Under the pieces are notes generated by a model, which was not told the origin of the DNA, searched no databases, and saw only the letters and a list, made by a program, of their open reading frames with translations. The position numbers and the translations under genes were made by a program. From TM7 phylum sp. oral taxon 349 (GTDB taxonomy: Bacteria; Patescibacteriota; Saccharimonadia; Saccharimonadales; Saccharimonadaceae): 64,000 nt of DNA. Below are positions 16,692 to 24,232 of the stretch, one piece after another. Where the stretch lies: NCBI GenBank assembly GCA_018127705.1, contig CP072328.1, forward strand, positions 124,001 through 188,000, written 5' to 3'. Position 1 is the first letter of the stretch; each line of letters starts with the position of its first letter.

Positions 16692-17165
16692 ATGAGTGCC
16701 GTCCACGGAATCATTACGCATCAAACGAATCGCCCGACAGACTATTTGTATCGGTTGTCGCTTAAGGCGCTGATTACGAATGCTAATGGTGATATTCTGG
16801 TCGTGAAGGAGACAGGGCGCCATTACTATGATTTACCGGGCGGCGGCATGGATCATGGCGAGGATTTCCGCCAAGCGCTGGCGCGAGAATTAGCAGAAGA
16901 GGTAAGTCTAAGCGGCAAATTCTCGTACCAAATTATTGATATTGATCAGCCAGCATATCTGGCAGAACATAATTTTTGGCAAGTACGATTGATTTTCGCC
17001 GTGTCGCAGCCTGGCGGGCACTATGCACCAGGCATTGATGGCGACGAAATTGCATGGCTGCCACTTAATTATTTTGAACAGTCAAAACACGAGGTAGAGC
17101 GGCGGATTGTTAGGTATTGGCATGCGGCGTTCAAGAAACAAGTTGTTGTGCAAAGGCATAATTAA
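16692..17165 (+). CDS. Nudix hydrolase
   Basis: 157 residues from ATG 16692. The box is GGGMDHGEDFRQALARELAEEVSL, with Ser in place of the usual Gly. A longer GTG-initiated frame from 16650 exists, but its extra residues do not match a Nudix N-terminus, and AT-rich -10-like sequence (TAATATATA) lies at 16678-16686, just before ATG 16692. Third Nudix gene of the local cluster. Confidence 0.88.
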   Translation: MSAVHGIITHQTNRPTDYLYRLSLKALITNANGDILVVKETGRHYYDLPGGGMDHGEDFRQALARELAEEVSLSGKFSYQIIDIDQPAYLAEHNFWQVRLIFAVSQPGGHYAPGIDGDEIAWLPLNYFEQSKHEVERRIVRYWHAAFKKQVVVQRHN

Positions 17166-17269
17166 GCAGCTCTACAGCTTGCTTGTAAATAATAGTATCT
17201 TACGATTTATATTAAAATAATAGGTGTTTTTCGCGGCGGTTATTGTGAGAAGGTATTTATCCATTCTGT

Positions 17270-17275
17270 TACAAT
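17270..17275 (+). promoter_or_regulatory. -10 element of a leaderless AlkD-like transcript
   Basis: TACAAT ends 6 nt before ATG 17282. No Shine-Dalgarno is visible. Confidence 0.6.
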
Positions 17276-17281
17276 AATCAT

Positions 17282-18028
17282 ATGGACATCGCTGCAGTTG
17301 ACCAAACTTTGCGCCAGTTAGCGGTCGGCGACGAAAAATATGCGACGTTTCAGCGACGAATCGTTAATACAAATAAGCGCGTGTACGGCGTGCGCACACC
17401 GGCGCTCCGGCATCTAGCAAAGCAGCTGGCACGCTATGGGATCGGTGCGGCTGGAGGTGATGGCAATAATGAAACGCCGCCGCTGAACGCTGCTGATATA
17501 CGAATATTTTTACGCGAGCTTGACGAGACAGTTTACGAACAGGTGCTGCTGGGCGGCTTGCTTATCAATTATACGAAAATGAATGACGAAACGATGATTG
17601 ATTTGATACGCTGCTATTTGCCGCTGGTTGATAGCTGGGCAGAAATTGATACTTTTGTTGAGCGCCGCGCGCGGTTTCGGGCAGATGCTTGGTGGAATTT
17701 TGCATGCGAGAATCTTCATCAGGACGGCGAGTTTTCCGTCCGTTATGGCGTGATTATGCTGATGAGTAATTTTTTGACGCTGGACAGTATGAGCCGCGTG
17801 TTTACTGAGTTGCGAACTATCTCGCATGACGGTTATTATGTCAAAATAGCGATGGCATGGCTGTATGCTGAAGCGGCGCTGGTTAGTTTCGACCAGACAA
17901 TGAACGAACTGTCTATTGCACCAATCGACGTATGGATCAAAAAGAAAGCTATGCAAAAAATGAAAGAATCGCGCCGGTTTACGCCGGAGCAGCAAGCAAT
18001 AATTGCCAAAGAAAGGGGCATGCTATGA
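17282..18028 (+). CDS. DNA alkylation repair protein (AlkD-like)
   Basis: 248 residues, all helical HEAT-like repeats as in AlkD. Recognisable segments are VYGVRTPALRHLAKQLA near the N-terminus, WAEIDTFVERRARF in the middle and VWIKKKAMQKMKES at the end. AlkD glycosylases remove bulky or positively charged alkylated bases without flipping them. The essential Trp/Asp arrangement could not be confirmed by eye. The stop overlaps the nitroreductase start by 4 nt (ATGA), so the two are coupled. Confidence 0.85.
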   Translation: MDIAAVDQTLRQLAVGDEKYATFQRRIVNTNKRVYGVRTPALRHLAKQLARYGIGAAGGDGNNETPPLNAADIRIFLRELDETVYEQVLLGGLLINYTKMNDETMIDLIRCYLPLVDSWAEIDTFVERRARFRADAWWNFACENLHQDGEFSVRYGVIMLMSNFLTLDSMSRVFTELRTISHDGYYVKIAMAWLYAEAALVSFDQTMNELSIAPIDVWIKKKAMQKMKESRRFTPEQQAIIAKERGML

Positions 18029-18690
18029 CAAAATCTATTACAGCGAAACATATAAGTGAGGCGCTGGAATTTCGTCACGCTTGCAAGAAGTTTGATCTTA
18101 ATAAAAAAAATTCAGAGGACGACATGGAATTGCTTTTGCAAGCAGCGCGCTTAGCGCCGAGTTCATACGGCATGGAGCAATGGAATATCATCGTGGCGCA
18201 GGATGCCAAGCTGCGCGCTCAACTGAAAAAAGCGAGCAGTATTGTGAATGGTCCGCGCTTTGATGCGAGCCATATATTGGTTTTCACTGCGAAAACTGCG
18301 AGCGGATTTGATAGGCATATGACGCACATGCTGCGCGACGTAAAAGGTATGAATACAGTAACGGCAGCGGCAATGAAAACAGGATGGAAACATTGGGCGA
18401 AAACTGATTTTAAGGTATACGATACGCCGGATGGACTGCACCAGTGGGCGGCACGACAAGCGTATATCGCGCTCGGGTTTGTCATGCTGGCAGCAGCAGA
18501 GCGAGGAATTGATTCGTGTGCAATAGAAGGTTTTTCGATCGACAAAGTAGTTGCCGTACTAGAAAGTTTCAAATTGATCAACCGTGATAATGATTTACCG
18601 GTAGTAATGCTGGCACTTGGTTACCGTGCCGACGGATCAATGCATCCGCGCAGCCGCCGTGATATGGACGAGATTGTAACGTGGTATTGA
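18025..18690 (+). CDS. Nitroreductase family flavoprotein
   Basis: 221 residues from ATG 18025, with AAAGGGG upstream. The FMN-dependent nitroreductase signatures are FRHACKKFD at the N-terminus, ARLAPSSYGMEQWNIIV, and QAYIALGFVMLAAAERGIDSCAIEGF in the second half. The C-terminal ALGYRADG is also typical. These enzymes reduce nitro groups, quinones or flavins with NAD(P)H. The substrate is not deducible. A longer frame from 17932 overlaps the AlkD-like gene and is not needed. Confidence 0.9.
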   Translation: MTKSITAKHISEALEFRHACKKFDLNKKNSEDDMELLLQAARLAPSSYGMEQWNIIVAQDAKLRAQLKKASSIVNGPRFDASHILVFTAKTASGFDRHMTHMLRDVKGMNTVTAAAMKTGWKHWAKTDFKVYDTPDGLHQWAARQAYIALGFVMLAAAERGIDSCAIEGFSIDKVVAVLESFKLINRDNDLPVVMLALGYRADGSMHPRSRRDMDEIVTWY

Positions 18691-18730
18691 TAGCACTGAG
18701 GATTTTTGTTCTCCTGCTGCGTTACTTGCG

Positions 18731-19561
18731 CTACCGTCGCTTCTTTCGCTTTTCTACGCCGACTAAATATCGTCCAAATGTCCAGCCGTGGCAGATTTTT
18801 GGTATAATCCACTCCCACGTTATCCACCAAAGCATCACAATAGCTTGTGGACTGATTTGATAAATCGCTGGGGCATAGACGCGCAGTATCATGGCGCTCA
18901 CTGACGCTATGAGCATAATTGCTACTGCATCAATACACCCGGCAAGGAAGTGGTTAGCGAGATTGTTCTTTACAGGCTCAGCATTGAGCGGCTGGCTTTT
19001 TAGATATTTCTTGAGACGGAATGTCATAGTGTAGCCAAGTGCCGCACCGAGCGTGTTCATTGCTAGATCGTCAACGTCAAACAGACGATAACTGCATGGG
19101 TAGATATGGAAAAATCCGGTCAGCTGTGCAATTTCGATCAAGAATGACAAACCTAAACCTGCCACGATAGCGAAACGAATGTGTTTTCTAAAATATAACG
19201 CAACAAATGCGCCGAGCGGCATGAAGAAACAAATATTGGCGATGACTTGCAGTGCGGCAGTTATGTGTTTGCCGGGCCGCATAGCATCAACAATCCAGTG
19301 AAATGGGATAAGTTGTGGCGATAAAGACTGTTTTGCGCAAAATGACGCAGAGCTGTCGGGCATTGGATAGAGAGTGAATAATCCAAGCCCAAGCAAATAC
19401 AGTACAAATGTATACGAAAAAATAACATATCCCCATGTTGCCCGCCGCCGTGCTATCAGCCGCGCAATGATGAACGGGATTGTCAGCAAAATGCACATAA
19501 ATGGCCAATACACCAGGCTCAATGCAAAAGACTCCGAAAACGGTTGAAGAAAATGACGCAT
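18731..19561 (-). CDS. VanZ family membrane protein with C-terminal RDD-like domain
   Basis: 276 residues. The N-terminal 170 residues are a VanZ-like domain with several membrane segments and motifs such as ANICFFMPLGAF and FDVDDLAMNTLGAALGY. The C-terminal 100 residues begin with FLAGCIDAVAIMLI and end with GWTFGRYLVGVE, a pattern seen in RDD-family membrane proteins. VanZ relatives affect glycopeptide sensitivity in some bacteria, but the molecular role is unknown. The gene is convergent with the nitroreductase. Confidence 0.8.
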   Translation of the reverse strand: MRHFLQPFSESFALSLVYWPFMCILLTIPFIIARLIARRRATWGYVIFSYTFVLYLLGLGLFTLYPMPDSSASFCAKQSLSPQLIPFHWIVDAMRPGKHITAALQVIANICFFMPLGAFVALYFRKHIRFAIVAGLGLSFLIEIAQLTGFFHIYPCSYRLFDVDDLAMNTLGAALGYTMTFRLKKYLKSQPLNAEPVKNNLANHFLAGCIDAVAIMLIASVSAMILRVYAPAIYQISPQAIVMLWWITWEWIIPKICHGWTFGRYLVGVEKRKKRR

Positions 19562-19633
19562 ATATGTATGTATGATAGCACAGTGTAGGATGCTTATTTT
19601 TGATACGGTTTTCTCAGGCTATAATGAAAATAT

Positions 19634-19858
19634 ATGAGAATTACTGTTCACCTAAAACCCGGCAGCAGACGCGGTGATATGGTAATTGAAAACGCTGACG
19701 GCAGCCTAACGATTTTCACGAAAGAACCGGCGATTGACGGGCGGGCAAATGCAGCGGCAATTCGACTTGCCGCCGCGCATATAGGGGTCGCAAAAACGCG
19801 CGTAGTATTACTGCGCGGACGGACGGCGCGGCGGAAAGTATTTGAGATTAGTGATTAA
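19634..19858 (+). CDS. DUF167/YggU family protein
   Basis: 74 residues with the family pattern HLKPGSRRGDM, then TKEPAIDGRANAAAI and VLLRGRTARRKVFEI. DUF167 is a small widespread fold with no assigned activity. TATAAT at 19620-19625 lies 8 nt before the ATG, so the mRNA has little or no leader. Confidence 0.88.
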   Translation: MRITVHLKPGSRRGDMVIENADGSLTIFTKEPAIDGRANAAAIRLAAAHIGVAKTRVVLLRGRTARRKVFEISD

Positions 19859-19871
19859 TAACTAGAGCCAA

Positions 19872-21050
19872 CTACTTTTGAGTGCGGATTTTTAGAAATT
19901 TGAAAGCATCTTTTTCAGCTGCTGGGTATAATTCCAAGGTTTCCAGGTTTATCATAGATGCAGGAATAGTTAACCGCGTGTAGGAGTCTGGGCGAGACCC
20001 GTATCTAACAAAAGATACCTCTTGTACATTTGTGTAACATTTTAGGTCAAAATACTGCGGTTGATTCTTTCGTCTATCGCATTCTGGATTAAGCTTAAAG
20101 TCAATCCCTTTGGCGTCTTCCTCCGCTGATCCATGAATGTAGATATCACCTGCTGATTTGAATGCTTTTGCAATTGCGACCTCGCCAACTATGCCGCGGA
20201 CGCATCCAGGTATTTCACGTTTGCATTCACGAGGGAGCAGAGAGTAAAACGTACCCTCCATAAAATCTTTGACGTCTGACGCTGACATCTGCGTGTCCCT
20301 GGTTAACACGAAATCTGTCATGTCGTGCATGAGGCGAGCCATTTCTATTACTTCTTTTTTCTCTGTTCTGTTTGAGTTTTCCAAGCCTAGTTCTATCTGT
20401 CTATCTACGCATCTTTGTTTATTGTTGTGCCATGCAGCGGGAGCTGCCTCAAGAATCGCAACTGCCAGGTTTCTTTCGGCTTCTACTTTCTCAAGTTCTG
20501 TTTTTGAATCTGGATGGATAATGGCTCTTTCTATGTTGCTGCTGTTAGAATCGCTCTTTATCAATTTTTTAAGGCGGCTGATATCTTTGCCAAAAAACGA
20601 ATGTACAACAGATTGAACAATTGATGAGCACCTGCCGGGTGACAGTTGTTGCTCTTCAAAGAGTATGTGGCGATCTGGGCGGTCGATGGACTCAATATCT
20701 TTGCGCGATGCACGGGGGTTTAACTTTTTATGTACTCGTCTTTGATATGCAATTAGTATGTCGTTGAAGACGGGAACAGAAAGCTCTGGGGATTCTCTCT
20801 CAACTGGTTGCGGACCAAACTCGCATGAATAACACCCTATCCTGGCTGCATCTTCCAATGATAGAAATCTAAGGATTGGACATAGTGGACGTTTGTTGGT
20901 GTGTTTATTGTCGCTTTCTTCGACGCTGTCAATTTCCTCAAACACTTGACTGAGCTTTTCGTCATTTAGCTTAGAATCTTCCATATCCTCTGCACAACTC
21001 AGCACAGATTCTCCAAAACATTTGTCCATAACGTGTATAAGTAATAGCAT
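19872..21050 (-). CDS. Putative PD-(D/E)XK-like nuclease-fold protein of a genomic island
   Basis: 392 residues, no family recognised. The last third contains GIVGEVAIAKAF, then GIDFKLN and YFDLKCYT. This Glu, Asp and D-x-K series is the order of a PD-(D/E)XK active site, so a nuclease or nuclease-like role is possible. The N-terminal half is acidic and has a Cys cluster (CPIL, CYSCEFG) that might bind metal, followed by helical regions. The start may lie at ATG 21050, with TATAAG 7 nt upstream, or at a later Met. Its 5' end faces the IS element 30 bp away. Base and codon use differ from the housekeeping genes. Confidence 0.55.
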   Translation of the reverse strand: MLLLIHVMDKCFGESVLSCAEDMEDSKLNDEKLSQVFEEIDSVEESDNKHTNKRPLCPILRFLSLEDAARIGCYSCEFGPQPVERESPELSVPVFNDILIAYQRRVHKKLNPRASRKDIESIDRPDRHILFEEQQLSPGRCSSIVQSVVHSFFGKDISRLKKLIKSDSNSSNIERAIIHPDSKTELEKVEAERNLAVAILEAAPAAWHNNKQRCVDRQIELGLENSNRTEKKEVIEMARLMHDMTDFVLTRDTQMSASDVKDFMEGTFYSLLPRECKREIPGCVRGIVGEVAIAKAFKSAGDIYIHGSAEEDAKGIDFKLNPECDRRKNQPQYFDLKCYTNVQEVSFVRYGSRPDSYTRLTIPASMINLETLELYPAAEKDAFKFLKIRTQK

Positions 21051-21080
21051 AATAGTGCTTATAAGTCAATATCATCGTAA

Positions 21081-21101
21081 AGGCTCACTACCTTCGCAAC
21101 A
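21081..21101 (+). repeat. Left terminal inverted repeat of IS
   Basis: The 21-bp end matches the complement of 22073-22093 at 19 positions. Mismatches are at positions 15 and 18 of the repeat. Confidence 0.85.
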
Positions 21102-21171
21102 TCCTCTGCCTAAAAAAGCAGACTATCCTACACTAGATTAGTACCACCTAATCAGAAAGGAGTAGTCTGCT

Positions 21172-22066
21172 ATGGCTTATTCTAACAATCCTTACGCTCC
21201 AAAGGCTAGACGAGCGGCAGTAGATCTGGTCATACGCCAAGGCATGAGTGTCGCTGAAGCTGCCCGCCGGAGCGGCGTACACCGGACGACGCTGTATCGA
21301 TGGATAGAAAAAGCTAAGACCCTAGACTTAGCATGGAATGCTCATATACCGACCTTGTCTTCAGCGCCGCGGCATCATCCTCATACATTGCCAGACGAGA
21401 TAGTTGCGGCTATTGTAACAGAAAGACAGCGGAGCGGCCGCGGTGCGTATTTTATTCATCTTGAGCTGCAAGAGCGCGGCGTAGCGGTATCACTCAGTAG
21501 CGTTAAGCGTACCTTGCGGCGCCAAGGTCTCACAAAAACCTATAAGCAAGTGGAAACGGCATCGGCCTTATATACCGCGCCCGCTAGCTAATAAACCAGG
21601 AGACTTAGTGCAGGCGGATACTATTCATTTCGTGCAAAGAGATGGCGGGCGCTTTTATGTCTATACACTCATAGATCTCTTTTCGCGTGCTGCCTATGCT
21701 GAGTATTCTCCCAAATGCAATCAGCGGGCGAGCTTTCATTTTGTTATGCGCGGACAAGATTATCTCGGTATCTCGCTGGCGATGCTACAAACCGACAACG
21801 GGCCAGAGTTTGGTAAATGGTTTCACGATCAACTGAATTCTAAAGGGATTGCCTTGCGCCATTCCAGAGTGCGCAAGAGTAATGACAATGCCCATATTGA
21901 GAGATTCAATCGTACTATCCAAGAGGAATGCTTATCTCCAAACATACGTGCATCAATTGTGCCGGAAAGGATTTATTGGTATCTCGCATACTACAACCAG
22001 TTCAGGCGGCACTCAAGCATTAATGGAAATTATCCGCTTGATCTATTGGATTGGCATAGCTGCTAA
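21172..22066 (+). pseudogene. DDE transposase interrupted by a frameshift
   Basis: The first frame (21172-21591) has a helix-turn-helix with SVAEAARRSGVHRTTLYRWI and a helical linker. The second frame begins before the GTG at 21608. Read back, it contains KWKRHRPYIPRPLANKPGDL, the usual lead-in to an integrase core, then QADTIHF (first Asp), TDNGPEF (second Asp) and HIERFNRTIQEE (Glu). The change is from the first frame to the +1 frame between about 21531 and 21550, where AAAAA and TATAAG occur. This is not the -1 slip typical of IS3 elements, so a one-base insertion in the gene or the assembly is the simpler reading. AAAGGAG precedes the ATG. Confidence 0.85.
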
Positions 22067-22072
22067 TAAATG

Positions 22073-22093
22073 TGTCGCAAAGGTAGTGAGCCT
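22073..22093 (-). repeat. Right terminal inverted repeat of IS
   Basis: Complement of 21081-21101 with two mismatches. It lies just after the transposase stop. Confidence 0.85.
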
Positions 22094-22256
22094 GGTACGG
22101 AGACTGCCGTTCCACCCATGTCCTTTCTCCTTCGCTGAAATCTAAAGTGAGGAGATGCCTTCTGAGCCAAAAACTTCGAAAGCTCTCAAGTCTTCGCATC
22201 GCAGGATATATACCAGCATAATTAGCCGAAGCTATAATCATCTCTTCGTGCAACAT
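22094..22256 (-). pseudogene. ORF cut at its 3' end by the IS element
   Basis: A minus-strand frame from ATG 22256 reads about 54 residues of possible protein (for example ANYAGIYPAMRRLESFRSFWLRRH) before entering the IS right end at 22093, where it continues by chance to 22020. No family is recognised. The codons look plausible, but the only context is a co-directional neighbour at 22280-22612. Confidence 0.35.
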
Positions 22257-22279
22257 AATGATGTTATCTTCTCTATAAA

Positions 22280-22612
22280 CTATTCAGACTGCCAAGGTGA
22301 TTCATAATTAGGCGATGCGCACCATGAACCACCGTCAGAATCGTAAAGAAATCGATGTCGCTGCTCTTCAAAAGACTCTGTCGCTTCTTCTGCAGAATAA
22401 GATGGATTAGGATCAAAAATTGTTGATGCTGTCAACCTGTCGCCAGGACGCCAAAAAGCCTGCTTGCTATCTTTTCTGATGATTTTCTTTATTATCTTGA
22501 CTGGAGTCACGCCTAACACGAACCTTCCGATAGCACGTCGCACAAAAGTTTGACGACCGTCAAACTCGCGATCTATTCGATGTGTCTCTGTCTCTGAAAT
22601 TCTACCAGTCAT
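22280..22612 (-). CDS. Hypothetical island protein
   Basis: 110 residues, no family recognised. The N-terminal part is basic with a hydrophobic stretch (AIGRFVLGVTPVKII), and the C-terminal half is polar with FWRPGDRLTA and an acidic Glu-rich region. TACAAT on the minus strand (22628-22623) lies 10 nt before the ATG, which supports real transcription. The GC-rich imported segment begins just upstream of this promoter. Confidence 0.45.
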   Translation of the reverse strand: MTGRISETETHRIDREFDGRQTFVRRAIGRFVLGVTPVKIIKKIIRKDSKQAFWRPGDRLTASTIFDPNPSYSAEEATESFEEQRHRFLYDSDGGSWCASPNYESPWQSE

Positions 22613-22786
22613 CTAATACATTATTGTACCACAATTTCTGTCCACCGGTCTGCTCGACCCGTGGTGTGGGGTGAGGTGTCTGCGTGGGGTGGTTCCCGGT
22701 CACCGGGTACGCCCCTGGTGTCCACGTCGCGTGAACGTCATTTCCTCACATCTCCCCTGGAGAAATCGGCCTGTCCGGTCGTGTAG

Positions 22787-23160
22787 CTGGCGCCAGTCCC
22801 CGCCTCGCGCACGAAGACCCGGCAGCACAAGCTCCTCCAAGCCCACTACGAGGGCGCCATCCCCGTAGAGCTACTACGCAAGGAACAACAACGTATCACC
22901 CACAGCCTAACCGCTGCCAACCACCGTATCCAAACCCTAGAACAAGATCTAGGAGATAAAGAAGAACTAGTCGTTCAGGCACTAGACATCGCCCAGCACA
23001 TGGCTAACACCTACCACCACGCACCCAACCACATCCGACGCATGCTCAACCAACTGCTCTTCGAACATGTCTACCTCGTCCCCCACGACGACACCAGCCA
23101 GCTCACCACCACCGCCACCTGCATGCCGCCCTTTGACAGCATCCTGGGCTGGGGCGGGAG
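22787..23160 (+). pseudogene. C-terminal fragment of a large serine recombinase
   Basis: The frame after TAG 22784-22786 encodes the coiled-coil and tail of a recombinase: HKLLQAHYEGAIPVELLRKE, QQRITHSLTAANHRIQTLEQ, and HAPNHIRRMLNQLLFEHVYL. This is the end of resolvase/invertase-type site-specific recombinases common in Actinobacteria. The N-terminal catalytic domain with its Ser is missing, so the piece is inactive. The same frame continues by chance through the antisense strand of the tRNA into the methyltransferase gene. Confidence 0.75.
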
Positions 23161-23452
23161 CCCGACAGACAACGAGCAGACCCTGCCCGAAGGCGAGGAG
23201 AGCATGAAGCCTCTCACCACGGATCCAGGAGAACGCGACGAGGAACAGGCAGCAAACCTTGCCACCGCAGCCAGTGGCCAGCCCCACACACCACAGCCAC
23301 CAGGCGCAGCACAGACCCTCCCAGTACCACGGGGCCACGAGGTCGCAGGGGGTCATGAGGTCGCAAACACAAGACCAGGCACGCAGCCTCCGAACCGGCA
23401 GAGCTGCCTCAAACCACCAAAGACCGTCCAGAACAAGCCGTGTTCAACCCAA

Positions 23453-23487
23453 AAACCCACGCCTGAGGTCTCTCAGGACGTGGGTTT
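23453..23487 (-). terminator. Terminator of the tRNA-Pro transcript
   Basis: Stem AAACCCACG/CGTGGGTTT (23453-23461 and 23479-23487), with an inner 6-bp stem CCTGAG/CTCAGG and one bulged base. On the minus strand a TTTTT run follows. It lies 15 nt past the tRNA CCA. Confidence 0.85.
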
Positions 23488-23501
23488 GAGTGTCGAACAC
23501 T

Positions 23502-23578
23502 TGGTCGGGGTGACTGGATTTGAACCAGCGACCTCACCGTCCCGAACGGTGCGCGCTACCAAGCTGCGCCACACCCCG
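23502..23578 (-). tRNA. tRNA-Pro (anticodon CGG)
   Basis: The minus strand folds into a full cloverleaf: acceptor CGGGGTG/CACCCCG, anticodon stem CACCG/CGGTG with loop TTCGGGA, and T arm with GGTTCAAATCC. The anticodon CGG reads CCG codons. CCA is encoded at 23504-23502. GC-rich foreign DNA joins directly at the 3' end, so this gene is a likely integration site. Whether the tRNA body is native or came with the element cannot be settled from the sequence alone. Confidence 0.96.
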
Positions 23579-23608
23579 ACGTCTTCCTTAGTATACCTGA
23601 CCGGCGAG

Positions 23609-23614
23609 TATAAT
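23609..23614 (+). promoter_or_regulatory. -10 element of a leaderless methyltransferase transcript
   Basis: TATAAT ends 6 nt before ATG 23621. This marks the real start of that gene within a much longer open frame. Confidence 0.65.
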
Positions 23615-23620
23615 AAAAGC

Positions 23621-24232
23621 ATGAGTTTAGAGAGATATCTTGCTGCTGCTACGCTATTGTCCGAACAAATTACGTTTCGCGAGCTGGCGATTATCCTGCG
23701 CGAGCTGGTACGTGTCCAGACAGTGCCTGGTGCAGTGGTTGAATTTGGCTGCTACGCGGGCACGGCGAGCATTCATATTGCGCGGTGGCTGGGCGGCAAG
23801 CAATTTCATGTTTACGATTCATTTGCTGGTTTGCCAGAGAAGACAACGCCCGACATTAGTCCTATCGGCGAGCAATTTCGCCCAGGCGAGTTGCTAGCGA
23901 CGAAGAAGCAATTTATGACGAATTTCAAAAAAGCCGGCATACCATTGCCGCACATTCATAAGGGGTGGTTCCGTGATTTGCATCCGAGCGATATACCGGC
24001 GCCAATCAGCTTCGCGTTTCTGGACGGCGATTATTACGAGTCGATTCTCACGCCGCTGCGGCTTATTGAAGGTAAGCTAGCGGATGGCGCGGTTATCGTC
24101 GTTGATGACTACACGAACGAAGCGCTGCCAGGTGCTGTGCGGGCGGTTGACGAATGGCTGCGGACTCATCCGGCGCGTTTACGCGTTGAGCAATCACTTG
24201 CAGTGATACATCCGCAGTCTACTATGGATTGA
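23621..24232 (+). CDS. TylF/MycF-like class I SAM-dependent methyltransferase
   Basis: 203 residues. SAM-binding motif I is VVEFGCYAGTASIHIARWL. Downstream are YDSFAGLPE and the acidic FLDGDYYESI, which fits the metal- and SAM-binding residues of macrocin O-methyltransferase relatives. The substrate is unknown. The open frame extends upstream to about 22787 through the tRNA and recombinase remnant, but the start at 23621 is given by the leaderless promoter and by the family N-terminus. The 3' end overlaps the convergent DsbA-like gene by 11 nt. Confidence 0.82.
   Translation: MSLERYLAAATLLSEQITFRELAIILRELVRVQTVPGAVVEFGCYAGTASIHIARWLGGKQFHVYDSFAGLPEKTTPDISPIGEQFRPGELLATKKQFMTNFKKAGIPLPHIHKGWFRDLHPSDIPAPISFAFLDGDYYESILTPLRLIEGKLADGAVIVVDDYTNEALPGAVRAVDEWLRTHPARLRVEQSLAVIHPQSTMD

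Larger units (their letters stand above)
21081..22093 (+). mobile_element. IS element with DDE transposase, 1013 bp
   Basis: Inverted repeats of 21 bp (19 matching) bound a transposase read in two frames. The ends begin AGGCTCACTACCTT. No clear target-site duplication was seen in the flanks. The transposase has an N-terminal helix-turn-helix and an integrase core, resembling IS481-type or IS3-type elements. Confidence 0.85.
22640..23501. other. GC-rich actinobacterial-type segment abutting tRNA-Pro
   Basis: Base composition changes sharply near 22640 and returns to local values just after the tRNA. The segment holds a serine recombinase fragment, short GAGGTCGCA repeats near 23340-23365 and the tRNA terminator. 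It sits at the 3' side of the tRNA, the usual attachment side of integrative elements. A remnant of an element from an actinobacterium is inferred. Actinobacteria are known hosts of cultivated Saccharibacteria. Confidence 0.7.

Noticed and set aside
21531-21608. Programmed -1 frameshift in the IS transposase
   Set aside because: The frame change is +1 and no classical slippery heptamer with a downstream structure was found, so it is treated as a broken gene or error.
21070-22105. Target-site duplication flanking the IS
   Set aside because: The bases next to the two inverted repeats (CGTAA on the left, GGTAC on the right) do not form a direct repeat.
23000-24232. 410-residue protein starting in the GC-rich segment
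   Set aside because: It is a chance read-through of recombinase relic, antisense tRNA and the methyltransferase. The true start is 23621.
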